64,000 bases of DNA from Lantana camara (lineage: Eukaryota; Streptophyta; Magnoliopsida; Lamiales; Verbenaceae), in assembly GCA_037501455.1 (NCBI GenBank), contig CM074862.1:54901501-54965500 (forward strand), given 5' to 3'. The translations under genes and the position numbers were made by a program. Positions 44,617 through 56,920 of this stretch are shown here, one piece after another; position 1 is the stretch's first letter, and each line of letters opens with the position of its first letter. Below the pieces are notes generated by a model. The model made no database searches. It was given only the letters and a program-made list of their open reading frames with translations, and was not told the origin of the DNA.

Positions 44617-47505
44617 AAAATTGTTTACTACGTCATTTAAGACGTAGTAAAAGGTACTTATTTACTACCCAAAAATCACCGTAGTGAATACTTACATAAT
44701 AAGACGAACATTTACTACAATATGTACAACGTAGTAAATAATTGATTAAAACTACGTAGTTTTAACACTTTTGCTGTTAATTTTTTATAAATTAGATTTA
44801 CTATTTAAAAATGAAAAGGTATTAAAAAGTGTCTCCTAAAGTTTTGGCTCCAAAAGTTATTTTCCCTCGTTTTTTCCCCCCTTTTCCAATTAGAAGGTAT
44901 TTCCAAGACAAAATCTCATTTAAGCGAGGGTTTTTATTTCAGAAAATGTAATTTCATTCAGAACAAAAGAGAAGGGTTTCCTAGCGACTTTGTTCATCTG
45001 ACTCGACTCGTTCCCGGCGCTTCTCCGAGAACGGCAGCTTGGTTATCTTCAACCTTTTCAAGGCAACAACAACCATCTCCAGTGCTATTTCGAGAATGGT
45101 GGATTGATGGCGAGAGATAGAAGGGTTTCCTGACATTGGTGACTTGGGCCTTTCGACGCGACTCCTTATCCGGTTCTCCTCTGAGAACGACGGCTTGGGG
45201 TATGCTCTAACACCTTATATTTCTCTCAAAACATCTCGATTGCAGTGATACTGAGCAAACTCGACTCACGCAGTGTGGCACTTTGTTGTTTGGTTTCTCG
45301 TGGGTGGCTTGCGGTTGATTCCTCCGACAAGATTTGGGTATCTAAGGTTCTTTTTTTCGCCCTCTTCTTCTCCCCCCTTATTTAATTGCTCTGTTTCTTA
45401 TGCTCTGCTTGTTGTTTGGCTTTCATGTCCTGTGTTTGACCCTTTTTTGGAAATTTCTATTTGCTTGCAACTTGTATTGTAGTTAAATCTTGTACCCTAG
45501 TGAAAACTGTTATATAGATCAAGACTTCCATTTTGACCATAGATGAACCTGATGACTTTATTCTTTTATATGCACACTGTTTTACATCAGATACATTCAC
45601 TGACGGAATAATCTGAGTTGAGCAAGAATCCAGCTTCATTTCCTCGGTTTTATTTACAGAAAGCTGCAAATCCAGTTTATTACAGGCACATCTTTTGTCA
45701 GCCATTGCATCAGTTGGATATTCCTCTTAATCACAAATCAAAAACACATCAAACAAGTCACGATTAAGTCTCAAGGTGTTATAAATTGAACTATAAATAG
45801 AAAAAGAACTACAACGACATAGTCTAATGTTTTCCCTAATTACACAAACTTCTCCCGAGTTTTGTGAAATTAAGAAAAACTTCTGAGGCATACCATGAGG
45901 GTTGGCCTAATTCATCCTATTAAAGTCACAAATTTAAATTCATACGTTGATCAGCCACCGAAAATAGGATATTGATAATAAACAACTTCACATGAAAGGA
46001 ACATATTTTAAATCCTCTATTTCTCATTTTTTGTATTTTATCTAACCATTTGTTTGTTGCTGCTGTCAAGTTGGAGGTTCTTTAGTGTTAACATGTGTGC
46101 ATTTAACTGATATTTGATTATGGATTATCTTGATAATGTTGTGAATATTGCCTCTTTTATTTTTAAAAAAGAATTAAAGCTATTGATGCTGATAACTAAG
46201 ATAATAAATATTTTCTTGAAATGCTTGAGAACTCTGGACTTTCCGGTCAAAATTTGTATGAAAAAGTATGGCTGACCATATTGTATTTAAACTTGATTTT
46301 CAAAGGCAGTATCTGGAAACCGGTGTCCTAATTTTGAAAATACATCTTGCGATATTTTATTGAACTTATGGTCACTATCGATGTCATTATTATACTTGAT
46401 GTCAAATATCTGGAGTGTTTAACATTATTGTGATGTGGGTAAGATTTGAGTATATATGGTGAATTGGTGATCATGTTTATTGTGATGTCAAATATATGGT
46501 GGATGGTGATCATGTCTATTGTGATGCAAGAGAAGATACACATTATTGTGATGTGCATCAGGTCATTGATGCAAATATATGTTGAATCAGTGACCATGTC
46601 TATTGTGATGTGGGTAAGATTTGAGCATATCTATTGTTGAGCTAATCATATATATCTAATTTCTTGTACAAGAATTTTAATTAATTGTATCAAATCCAGA
46701 GGGTAGGATTCACTTGAAAAGGAGATTTAGCATTTTCAAATCTGATGAGAAAATATGATTATTAAGTTTAATAATTGACAATAGGGGGAAGGTCCTGAGT
46801 ATTATGGTTGTTTTGAATATAACATTAATTAGGTCAGTTGGACTAGCTTTGTAATAAAGCAAGCTTTGATGGACATTTAATCTCACTTTATGATGGGTTC
46901 TTCCTTATTACGTACGAGTTTATGATCATTCAATTTCAGATTATTTCTATTAAAATAGATGAGAAACTGTTATGTCTGTGCAATTTCTTTTTTATTATTT
47001 ATTGATGAGGATAATTTCATAACTTAATGCATAACAAAGGATATGTACCTAAAATGTTGAAGTTTTCAAAATGATATACAGAGAAAACTAATCTACATTC
47101 ACTTTGTTTGGACTAAATTGAAAGTTTGTGAGTCACTCCGATCGAAACATTCTAAGATTGTTCCAGGAAATGGGAGATAAAAATATTTAGTCACATATTA
47201 GGGACTCAATCTCCATCTGATATTTAATTTCAAAACTTCTAATATCAGATGTTACTGGGAGTTTTTATAATAGCATGGCATACATGTTAGTGGGAGTTTT
47301 TATAATCTCTCAAATTTTGACTATAATAGGCTGGATGAAATTTTTTGTTCTTATTTTCTTGTTCCATTAGAAAAAAAGGATTTATGTTTGTGTAATTGGA
47401 TATCTTTGAATATGAAAATATATTTGGATGAGTTGTATTAGCTTTCTTTGTTTACACTATACAAACTAGTTGAATAAAATTATTCTTTTTATGGTATGTG
47501 CAGAT
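44617..47505 (+). other. 5' non-coding part of the CACTA element (promoter, UTR, long intron)
   Basis: Contains no supported coding frame. At 44930-45210 two related stretches occur (GAAGGGTTTCCTAGCGAC and GAAGGGTTTCCTGACATT, each followed by CGACTCGTTCCCGGC- or CGACTCCTTATCCGG-like text), plausibly the gene's untranslated first exon. A long AT-rich intron then seems to run to the acceptor at 47503. A degenerate repeat lies at 46370-46640. Confidence 0.5.
46370..46640. repeat. Degenerate tandem repeat inside the CACTA intron
   Basis: The phrase ATGTCTATTGTGATG, with variants such as ATGTTTATTGTGATG and ACATTATTGTGATG, recurs at least six times. GTGGGTAAGATTTGAG occurs twice. The frames on both strands are repeat artefacts. 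Confidence 0.75.
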
Positions 47506-50317
47506 ATGACCGTATCGAGAAAGAGGCAATATAATGAAACTTTGGAGAATATACAGAAAAAAAACAACACACAACAACATAGAGGTAGTAACTTTACTTA
47601 ATAGAAAATAATTTCCATTTCTTATGATAAATATTTCAACAAAGTTTAAGTTGTTTATATTTTGTAGGTCAAAGTATGTCAGCTGTACAAGTTCAAGAGA
47701 ACTTGAGCCACACACAAGTTCAAGTGAGCTCAAGTCAAGTAGTTGAAAAAGGTAATTTTTTTGATTTATATAACAAATTTGAGATAGTTTCCTTTTTAAT
47801 AAATGTGTGAAATAATACCAAAAGTAACATTTTATGTGAAATTTCTGAAAATGCTCAAGTTAAAATCGGGAGGGGTGCAGCAAAATTTCCTAAAGAATGG
47901 AACACGGAAAAAAAGCTTAATGTTCACCTTGATAGAAATGGAAGCGTGGCCGGAACTGACTATCAAAAGCTTGTCACCGCGATTGGATGCTTGGCTCGTA
48001 TCGGGATTAGGCTTCCTTTAACTAGTGTGGCTTTCAGTGATATACCACAATATAAAAGAGACATGATTTGGGATGAGGTTGAGGTTAGTCAAGTTTTGTT
48101 GCTTATATATATATATATATATGTCAGATAAAATTATAACATTCTGTATTTTCAAATTGTGAAATACTTAGGCTAATACTGAACTACCTCCTGAAGCAAA
48201 GAGTGTTGTGATGAGAACAGTTGCTGACATTTGGAGAAAATGGAAGAACAATGTAAAAAAAAAGTACTTCTTGCCATACGAAAAGGATGAAGTGTTTCCT
48301 AAGACACCACCTAGTGATGAAAGAATACAAGTAGATCAATGGTGGGAAATGGTCACATACTGGAAAAATCCTAAAGTGCAGGTTTTCAGTTACTCTTAAT
48401 AATTTGATTTATCATTCATTTATGAAGTACAAAATACTTTTTAAAATTTTATTTTAATGTTATAAAAATTGTAGGAAGTTTCAAAGCAAAATGCATCAAA
48501 TGTTTTACAAAAAGAATGCCTCCACCGGACTGGACGAACACCGTTTTCTGTATTAGAGGAGGAGGTAGGATATTTTCCCAATTTTAAGGGATTTAAGTTT
48601 TTTAAATGAATGTTATTTTTTTTTCTTGGTTCTGAATGTCTTTTAATTTTCTTTTGTAATGAAAATTTTAGATGTCGGAGAAAGGAGTGAAAGATCCCTC
48701 TCGGCTAGATGTGTGGATGGAATCACGTTCTCGTGGAAAGGGGATTGAAGATGATGAAACAATATCAGACGTGCATGTAAGTAAAGGACTCTTACTTAAA
48801 TTGATAATTTATTTTAATTGCTTTCTTTTGATCGTATGAATTTGTAAACTTTGCAGGGTCAACTAACTAGAGAGCTTTCAAAGAAGCCAGAAGAAGAAAG
48901 AACAAAAGAATATAAAGATGACCTTTTCTTCATGGCAATGGGGAAAGACAAGCACGGTCATATTAGATGTGTTGGAAGAGGACAAATCATCAATCAAACA
49001 CGTCCTAAAACTATGTCAAGAGATGACAGATTGTTATCGAAAGATCAAGAAGAATTACAAAAGCTTAGGGATGAGTTTGATAAACAAAAGGATGAGATGA
49101 AGGAAATGAAAGAAGAGTATATTCGTGAAAGAGAAAAATTACTTGGGGAGCAAGAGAAAACAAACATGCTGAACAAAAAATTAGAAGCTCTCCTAAGTCA
49201 ATTTCCTTCCATCCCATCTACTCCGTTGCATGGAGCTCAGGTTACAAATATAGCATTTATAGTATATTTATTGATTTTTCACATTTTCTTTATTTTAGTA
49301 TAGCTGAAGTTGGCAAAATCACAGGTTCTTAATCCATCAACCTCGCACACTCCAAATTCTTATCCCTTGAAAAAAGCTCACATCAATGGCAAGCATCAAT
49401 CTAGTGATCTACAAGAGGTTCATTCTATTCCAAATCAGCAAGTTCTATAATTTTTGCATTTGCGTGTAAAATGGGTTATTTTTTATTTTTTTCTCATTAT
49501 TGGTAATTTCGTGATTAATTAGTTTGTTGTTGAAGTCATGAGAATAATTTAGTGCATTATATAAATGATATTACTGTAATTTGATCTATTGATATTATAA
49601 TTGTAGGTTGTTGGTGACAAATGTAAAGAACAAGCAGTTGGACATGGTTATAATTTGAAGGTAATTTGATTTTTTCAAAGAGATTTGAGGATAATAATCA
49701 AAAGGGGTGTTTGAATTTCAATATTTTGTGCACTTTCTCTGACAAGGAACCATTTTTAAGGGAAGAAACCCACTTTTCCACTATTGCTGCACTAAATGTC
49801 AGGAACTCATCACTGTTATCTTTTGCAAATTGATAAAACTGTGATCAGGGGAAGAAATGAGGTTGATTCTACCATCCTTATACAATTTATCTTCTTTCTT
49901 GTTTCGTTTTTTTAATCTAATATTGAGAATAAATAGCTTGTGAAATATATAGCAATTATATGAAGATTTCATATTATTATTTGCTTTTATATTTTAGGTT
50001 GGGGCTGAAGTATACTTACATTGTCATGGAATACCAAAAAAAATTGTGGCAAAAGGTATTCTTATGGGATTTATTGAGCTTCCGGGAGATGAGATTACAT
50101 TTTGCAAGGTGGGGGTTACAAAGGTATTTGAAGCAAGTGAAAGATTAGTGAAACCTCGTAAAGATACTGTAACTATTGGACAAGCTGTTAACAAAGCTAT
50201 TGAATGGGAGTTGGTAAATGTATGTAATTTAGTAAATGAACAATTTTCATATTTTATGTCACTTTGAAGATCTTAATTGTTCTTATTTGTTTTTGGTCAC
50301 AGGTTAGTGAGGTGTAG
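47506..50317 (+). CDS. TNP1-type CACTA protein (Transposase_24 family), 11 coding exons
   Basis: Spliced gene read from clean GT-AG junctions. Exons: 47506-47584, 47668-47751, 47860-48083, 48172-48381, 48475-48564, 48672-48776, 48857-49240, 49325-49417, 49607-49660, 49998-50213 and 50303-50317. All join in frame for 517 residues and a TAG stop, with no disruption. The N-terminus is MTVSRKRQYNETLENIQ. Exons 3-7 (residues ~55-310) have the plant Ptta/En/Spm transposase-like pattern (WNTEKKLNVHLDRNGSVAG, ADIWRKWKNNVKKKYF, WMESRSRGKG). A coiled coil spans about residues 325-380 (EELQKLRDEFDKQKDEMKEM). The C-terminal domain (GAEVYLHCHGIPKKIVAKG, residues ~442-513) is typical of this family. Such proteins bind subterminal repeats and assist or regulate transposition in the nucleus; they are not the catalytic transposase. 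The exon 3 acceptor (CAAG at 47859) is the least certain junction. Confidence 0.85.
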
Positions 50318-51495
50318 AAAAAGATTTGGTTTGTTTTGCTAGTATGGTATGCTAACTTTGAAGGGAGAAAGTCATTTTGGTATGATTACAGGTTAGTGAG
50401 GTGTTGATAAAACTTTATTCATTTGAATGTCTCTGTTTTGTAATAAATGTGCAGAAGTTTCGAAATTCTTTTAGGGAAAACATAAAGACTTACATTGTTA
50501 AATCCCAGCATTTTGTAGATAAAAAGCTAGTAATTTTTACAACATAGATCAAGCATTGAATAACTTTGATTTTGAAAATCTAGAAAAGAAATTAAATAGA
50601 CTGGTTTGATTGGTGTTCCGTGGTGTAAGTTGATTATTTTTCTGCAGTTTTTTAATTGTTGAGAATTGGTTGATAGATTGATTTACAAAAATTGGAGAAT
50701 TAGATGCTCTGGATTAGGAAAAGAACTAACACTCAGTTTACTTGGACCAGAAATGTGGGTTATGGCTGGGTATCCGATAGTAAATAGTGCTTACCTCGTT
50801 AGGCTTCAAGCCTTGTTCAGGCCCGCAGGGCTTGTTGGTTGAATTTATTGGACAATGCAATGGTTTATTACAAATTAGAGGCAATTGCAATGGTTGAATT
50901 AGAGGTTGGTTGAATTTAATTAGTACATGATTTGTAATGTTTTATTACAAATTACCAACGTGCTCCTGATACACATGGAAAATTGCTTTACTTTTTTAAA
51001 AGATCCCAACTTCGGGAATGGTGCATCTAAGTATAATGGATGCTATAAATTAAAGGGTATGTATGAAATGATTTGTGCTTATTAGATATGAATAGTTTGT
51101 TCTCAGTTAAGAATTAGGTATATTTACCATTAAAAGTTTCGTTGATTGTATACGAAAATTGCTCAATAATTTTGTTCTTGTGTTTATTTTCATCCGATGC
51201 AATAAGATACAGTCTATTTAGTATCTCCATTTTGGAAGCCTGCATTACTTGCATCTACACATTTAAGAAGACAATTGCTTTGATTGGTTTTGCTTGTATG
51301 TAACAATAAATGGATCATGAATTATTTTAAAGTTTTATCACTAATGAATGGAAAATCTTTGTTGTATGTTCATGATCATAATTGTTTCTATTTGTTTTTG
51401 ACTGCAGGTCAGTGGGGTGTAGATAAAGCTTTTGTTGGTTTTGCTAGTATGATATGCTAACTCTGAAAGGAGAAGATCATTTTGGTATGATTGAA
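50300..51495 (+). repeat. Duplicated last-exon/3' UTR segment of the CACTA gene
   Basis: CAGGTTAGTGAGGTGTAG with the next ~75 bases (TTTGCTAGTATGGTATGCTAAC...TTTTGGTATGATT) at 50301-50390 is repeated diverged at 51406-51495. A short third copy of CAGGTTAGTGAGGTG is at 50391. Each copy preserves the acceptor-like CAG plus the stop. The AT-rich sequence between the copies holds no gene that I can support. Confidence 0.7.
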
Positions 51496-51774
51496 GAAGT
51501 TGACTTAATCTCTAGGTTTTCATTTTGGTGCTATTGAAGAATTAATGTCAAATACTACGCGTTTTGTTTTGTTGGGGAGAGTGATGATCATATATATTTA
51601 CGTGTATCCCCATTGGAATATTGTTGATTGGGTACAGATATGTATGGATGATGTTTATATAGCAATATAATTCTGATATTAGTTGGCCATATACTTTCCT
51701 TGAAAGTATGAATTAATATTATTTATTTGTAGGAAAATTATAAAAATAAATGTTTTTTTAAATATTCGATACAA

Positions 51775-52153
51775 GAAAGTGGCCGTAGTAAAAGGTGGGA
51801 ATAATTATTTATATTTATGATAATATATTCGCTACGGTATCTAGGCTGTAACAAATGCAATATCAAATTAAACACAAACATTTGCCACGTAAACCGGTAC
51901 GTAGTTATTAATATCTTTTTGTTACGGATAAAGCCGTCGCAGCAAGAAGTTGGTATATTTTCTATTGTATTTACTACGGAGAAAGCACCGTAGCAAATGG
52001 GTCAAAAAGCGTAGTAAAAACTATTTGCTACGGATTTTAGCCGTAGTAAAATATTTGATACGGCTACATCATCTACGCCACAAAATTCGTAGCAAACCCG
52101 TAGCAAAAAGGTTATGGCTACGAATTTTCCCCATTCGCTACGTAATTTCGACC
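51775..52153. repeat. Right subterminal repeat zone of the CACTA element
   Basis: At least ten CGTAG or CTACG words in both orientations, many as CTACGG...CCGTAG pairs that could fold (for example TGCTACGGATTTTAGCCGTA at about 52049). This is the mirror of 44617-44770. Confidence 0.85.
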
Positions 52154-52181
52154 GTAGTAAAAAGCATTTTTTCTTGTAGTG
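52154..52181. repeat. Right terminal inverted repeat of the CACTA element
   Basis: GTAGTAAAAAGCATTTTTTC followed by TTGTAGTG; complements 44589-44616. The TGG target duplication follows. Confidence 0.92.
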
Positions 52182-52184
52182 TGG

Positions 52185-53847
52185 TCTCCTACTTTGACTT
52201 TTTCTCCTACATTTCTTTCTCTCCAAGTAAAATAATATTTTATCTAAAATAAGATATTTATTTTATAGAAAAAGAGCTCCTAAATAATTTAGGAATATTT
52301 AATTTTTCTAGTAATAATTAAATATCTTATCCTAATAATATTTATTCTAATCATATTAGAATCAATACTTTATTAGAATAATAAAATAGAAGATATTTAT
52401 TTATTTTTATATGCTAACCAAATTAGAACAAGCAAATAAACAAATACTTAGAATTAATTCTCGAACTAATTCTTTCAAGGGCTTTAGAATTAATTCACTA
52501 ATTAATTCTAACGGGCTAAAATTATTTGGCTATATAATTATAATTAATTCTCCGATTAATTATATTTACAGATATATAATTAATTCTCTAATTAATTATA
52601 TTTGGACTTAATAATTAATTCTACAATTAATTAACACATGACCCAATTCTGTAATTGGAAGCACGCGTCCAAACGCGCTCTTGACTCCTACACGTGTACC
52701 ATACAGGTGCAGTCTCGTTTCAATCAATTATTTGATCTTTCTAACAATACCCTTTGAACCCGGTATTTGTGTGAGACCCTTTAGGTTCAATTTCAGTTAG
52801 CAGTGAGCCTAATTAATTAATAATCTTTACTAATTAATTACCTCAAAGATCCCATGACGATAGTCTAGCAACAGGTGTGTGACCCCTACCCGAAATGTGA
52901 GTGTATATTCGAAAGAACCTTTCAGTCAATGACATCATGTGGGATACGATCCTCCTACCATCCTATCTCTCGATTAAAATCTAGGGCATGGGAATATGGA
53001 GAGCCCTACTAATCTTAATCTTAAAACAAAGTTCCTTTCATATTCCATTTGATCTCAATCCAAGAAAATCTCATTTTCTTGATGTCTTGATCTAACCAGC
53101 TTGCGCAAGGATTTTAGGATGGAACATGAATGACTTGTGTAATAAGAGATCATCTTATCTACAGCATGTGTACGTCCTTTATTGATTTCAACAATTCTCA
53201 TGTGTCACTTGTGTAATCCCAACATAGGCCGTGGTTTAGGTGTCTAAACGACTACACCCTTTTGAGCCTATATCAAAGATTACAAAGTTAGCTCATATGA
53301 GACAATGTGGAATCTCAAGTCTAAGGATTAATTCCTCACGTCATTTACATGTGAGAGATTTCCTAATCTGGAAATTTTAGTTACTTCCTTTCCCATTTAG
53401 GAATCTTCTCACGTGGGGCGCTCTCAGTGAACTTATTCTTACAATAATCACCCTTGTTTATTGTGTACGCATCAACTTATACACTTTACAACCCATGAAA
53501 CAGGATGATCCTTCTTAAGGACGCCACTACACAAGCAAGTCTCAACAAAGACAAAGTCGACACTCCCACTGTCTGTGTGCCTCATTGACTTGGAAAAGTT
53601 TCTAATCCTCGCCTATGGTGTTAAGAACTTATTTCATGTGTCATTCCCATAATGACAAAGTTCTTAAAGGCCTCATCGGATTAGGGGAGCTCTAGACATG
53701 CACACGTAATGGAAACACACAAAACACGTATTGGAATATAAGAAGTGCTTGCCTGTGATTACAATCATTCGTATATTATTCAAAGATTGTATGTGATATA
53801 GGGAAAGTCGCAAAGCATAGCAGCTTTCTAGGGCATTATTCCCAACA
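52185..53847 (-). repeat. Right (5') LTR of copia E, part b
   Basis: Continues the LTR after the CACTA insertion and is collinear with the left LTR from about 52520. It ends CTTTCTAGGGCATTATTCCC then AACA at 53847, the reverse of the young copia's TGTTAGGAATAGTGCC start. It contains one G-box (CACGTG near 52697). Non-coding. Confidence 0.88.
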
Positions 53848-54032
53848 TTCATTCATTACATCATAATTATGTGTGCATTTAAATTTCCCACTTAAACAAT
53901 TACCTTATGTGTTTAAAGTAATTTCTACTTTGGGAACTTGTCTTATCAGGGATAGAGGATATGAACACTACTCTAAGTTATTCCGAAACATGAGTAGAAT
54001 ATGAGGACAAATTCTCTTTGAGGGGGGAGAAT
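53848..54032 (+). mobile_element. Second deleted internal remnant of a B element
   Basis: Collinear with 25341-25526: TTCATTCATTACATC, GGGAACTTGTCTTATCAGGG, then a polypurine tract GAGGGGGGAGAAT. The protease-to-3'-end deletion junction is the same in both remnants, so the deletion predates the tandem duplication. Confidence 0.8.
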
Positions 54033-55663
54033 TGTAACAACCCGGATTTTAGGGCCAAGAAGAAATAGGTAAGTAAAGGATTAGAAGAAAACCTCCATCC
54101 ATCATGCATTGCATTTTATGTGAATTACGTGCCTTTATGTTTCAATTTTGATTGATATTTGACTATGAGACTCATATCACTATTCATTCACCGAGCCTAA
54201 ACCTTTACATATTCCTTATGGAACCTTAGAAACTTAGATTTCACATTTTTCGGATTCATATGCTAGCTTTTGTTATTCCAAAACCTAATTTGGAAATTGT
54301 TTGTCAAAAATTCTCATTAAGTCCCTAGTTACTATTCACTCCTTACTGCAGAAATTATCGGGACACTTTTACCTATCAAGTATAGAGGTCAAATGAATCC
54401 TTGTAAAATTTTATGAATTATGGTATAATTTCGAAACCCTAATTCTCATTGTAACTCCCATACTAACCAAAACCGGCCATGAAACCCTAGTTTAACCCTA
54501 ATTTAGGTATTTTTGAATTTCAACACTTTCCCTATTAAATATTATAACGAAAATGATCCTTCAATTATTTTATAAATTTTAAGACCTGTTCCAAACTCTA
54601 GTTCAAATCCTATGTCATTTTATAAATTTTTCCTATTTTTTCTAAAATACAATTCCTGCCTTAAAAACGAACTTTCAAACCGTACGCCGTTTGATATTCT
54701 ATATTATACTCAAAATAATTCTTAAATTATTTTATGAATCATGAACACTTTCTTGGAAATTAATTCACAACCTAGCTTCATTTTATATATTTTATCATAT
54801 TTTTCAAAATTCCAAATGCTTACTACTTTAACTTGAAACGTTTAAATGTTAAGTGTTTATAATCATCGGAAATCACTTTCAATTCCCTTTGTTTTGCAAT
54901 TTTTCCCACTTCAAACTCTAATCTAGAGATTCATGAACATTTTAATTATTATTTTCTACCTATTTTTGAAATAATTTATAGATGATGTATTTATGATATA
55001 ATTTTGAATACATAAGCTCTTACATCACCTATACACCTAAGTATACACCTTACTACCCTAGAATTATACACCTAGCCTACCCTATCTTGTAAGTCACAAC
55101 CCTAAATTTTCAATAATACCCTCTAGGTCCCAAATACATACCTATGAATATCCCCCCACATTTTGTTTCCAAGAAAACAAAAAATCCTCACTTCCTCACT
55201 ATAGGTTCGGCCTCACCCTCTCTCCCTCTAAGGTGATTCTTTTTATTTTATTGTTTCATGATTTATAAGGTGTTCTTAGGGTATTATAAATATAGCATGC
55301 TTAGAAGTAATTAAATTATGCCTTTAGGAATTTTATTTTATGAAATATATGCCTAATTGTTAGTTTAATGTACAATGTGCCTACATTTATGAATTTTATT
55401 TAATTACATGCATGAATTATGATATGATATAATGTGATTATGTGTTTAAATATTAATGATCTTATTTGGTTAAATTCATACTTACAATAATATATTTAGA
55501 TTTATTTTTATAATTAAAGTTACATAATGTGCTACATTTTAAGTTTAATTATATATTATGAACATCAAATTTATTAAACATGATCATGAACTAATATGAA
55601 CACATTAATAAGTCTAAGAATATGTTCATAATGTTCTTGAATGGATTTAAGTGCACGTGTGGA

Positions 55664-55698
<35 letters not shown>

Positions 55699-56920
55699 TA
55701 AATTTATGTTATAAAGTGTTTAATTCTTAGAAATTTGTATAGCAAATGTTTTCAATAGTAACTTTGACTTTTTGGTCAATGTTTACCTTAAATAATTTAG
55801 AAATAATTGTAAATTAAGTTGTAGAATTTTTAAAAGAAGGATTTTATCCGAATTTTCCAAAAATCGCCAATTTTGAAAACGTTTTCTAAATCATGACCTA
55901 TATTACAAAATTAACCCTAAATTATCATTTCAAAACATATAATTAGGATCATAATGTGATTAATAAATATTTTGTTAGCTAAAGAATTCATAAATCTTTG
56001 TGATTAAAGAAATTCACTTAAATAGTTATATTAGGGTTTACCGGGCTCTTCTAACATGTTACACTTTTAAGTATGAACATTATGTATTTTATGTACTTAA
56101 TTTATCAGAGTAATGAGAACTTAGTCCTAAGCCTGTAGTAGTTAATACTTTCAGGCGAAATTAAGACCAAGCAGTGGAATCTACATGACTTTGCCGGACT
56201 ACCCGTATCAGGTGAGGGTTAAAATGTTTTCAACTGGAATCATGCCTATACATACGTATCTATATAAAAATTATTTTCAAACCTACCTATTATTGATGAT
56301 TTATTATCCTATAAACATAATACCATATTACCATATCCCTTTTTAATAGGGAAAAATACTTTTATGCCGGAATCAATGTTTTACTAGGACGCTATATACT
56401 TTAAGTCCACTTTATCAAAACATTGATTCCTGGAAAGCAAGAAAAATATCATCTTATCATTATTGTTATTATTATGGGCCCCGGCTATATCCGTATCGAG
56501 CAATTACCCGGAACGTATCGGGCCGAGGGTGTTGTTGCTGATGCAGACTGCCACCACCTCTTGGTAGTGGTTTAGTTGGAGGTTAGCTACTCCACGCCAA
56601 GGGATAAGAGAGATGTATGACCTCCAGCTTATTGTTTACGTCACCGTGGGGTAGCTCCCTTGGTGCGGCAACTGGAGTTAAGGAGGTATTATCATATTAG
56701 TTTTTATTAAAGTATCCACGCCTTGATCAGGACGGTACTATTTTACCAAATATTTAAGGGGCTACGGATGGAGAGGCCTAGCTTGCGGGCATTAAAGTTC
56801 TTATTATAAATGGTTCATATTTCTACAAATATTCCAAATTAACCTTACCCCTATTTTAACAATTATTATGAACCATTTCCTATTTGCTATATCCTATTGC
56901 TACTATTTCAAATCATGATT
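54033..56920 (+). mobile_element. LTR-B copy 3 (reference copy), 3' end cut
   Basis: About 2.9 kb starting TGTAACAACCCGG, uninterrupted by A, C, D or the young copia, and so it serves as the empty-site reference. It is truncated at 56920, about 0.5 kb before its expected end, where the inverted fragment F begins. It contains a (GT)16 run at 55666-55697. Non-coding; nothing else recognised. Confidence 0.85.
55666..55697. repeat. (GT)16 microsatellite
   Basis: Uninterrupted GT repeat in LTR-B copy 3; copy 1 has only about six units at the equivalent site (around 313-324). Confidence 0.95.

Larger units (their letters stand above)
44589..52181 (+). mobile_element. CACTA (En/Spm) DNA transposon with TNP1-type gene
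   Basis: Begins CACTACAAGAAAAA and ends TTTTTTCTTGTAGTG. It is flanked by the 3-bp duplication TGG (44586-44588, 52182-52184), the hallmark of CACTA elements. The terminal inverted repeats are about 28 bp with three mismatches. Both subterminal zones are dense in CCGTAG/CGTAGTAAA words in both orientations, the usual binding sites for the element's DNA-binding protein. It carries one spliced gene (47506-50317). I found no TNP2-type transposase, so it probably depends on a helper. It lies inside the 5' LTR of copia E. Confidence 0.95.
37304..53847 (-). mobile_element. Old Ty1/copia element E on the minus strand, decayed and interrupted
   Basis: Diverged relative of the young copia. Reading right to left: 5' LTR (53847 to 44139, split by a CACTA transposon), primer-binding site (44124-44136), leader with a GC-rich block and the four-copy motif, decayed gag-pol, polypurine tract, and a 3' LTR (38610 to 37304) whose far end is deleted. 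Because of that deletion the two outer flanks lie in different parts of the B array (LTR on the left, internal remnant on the right), so no target duplication can be shown. Confidence 0.85.

Noticed and set aside
46328..46640. Ile/Met-rich frames on both strands
   Set aside because: Products of the ATTGTGATG repeat.
47803..48021. Unspliced frame across exon 3 of the CACTA gene
   Set aside because: Wrong frame; the spliced frame gives the family pattern and clean junctions.
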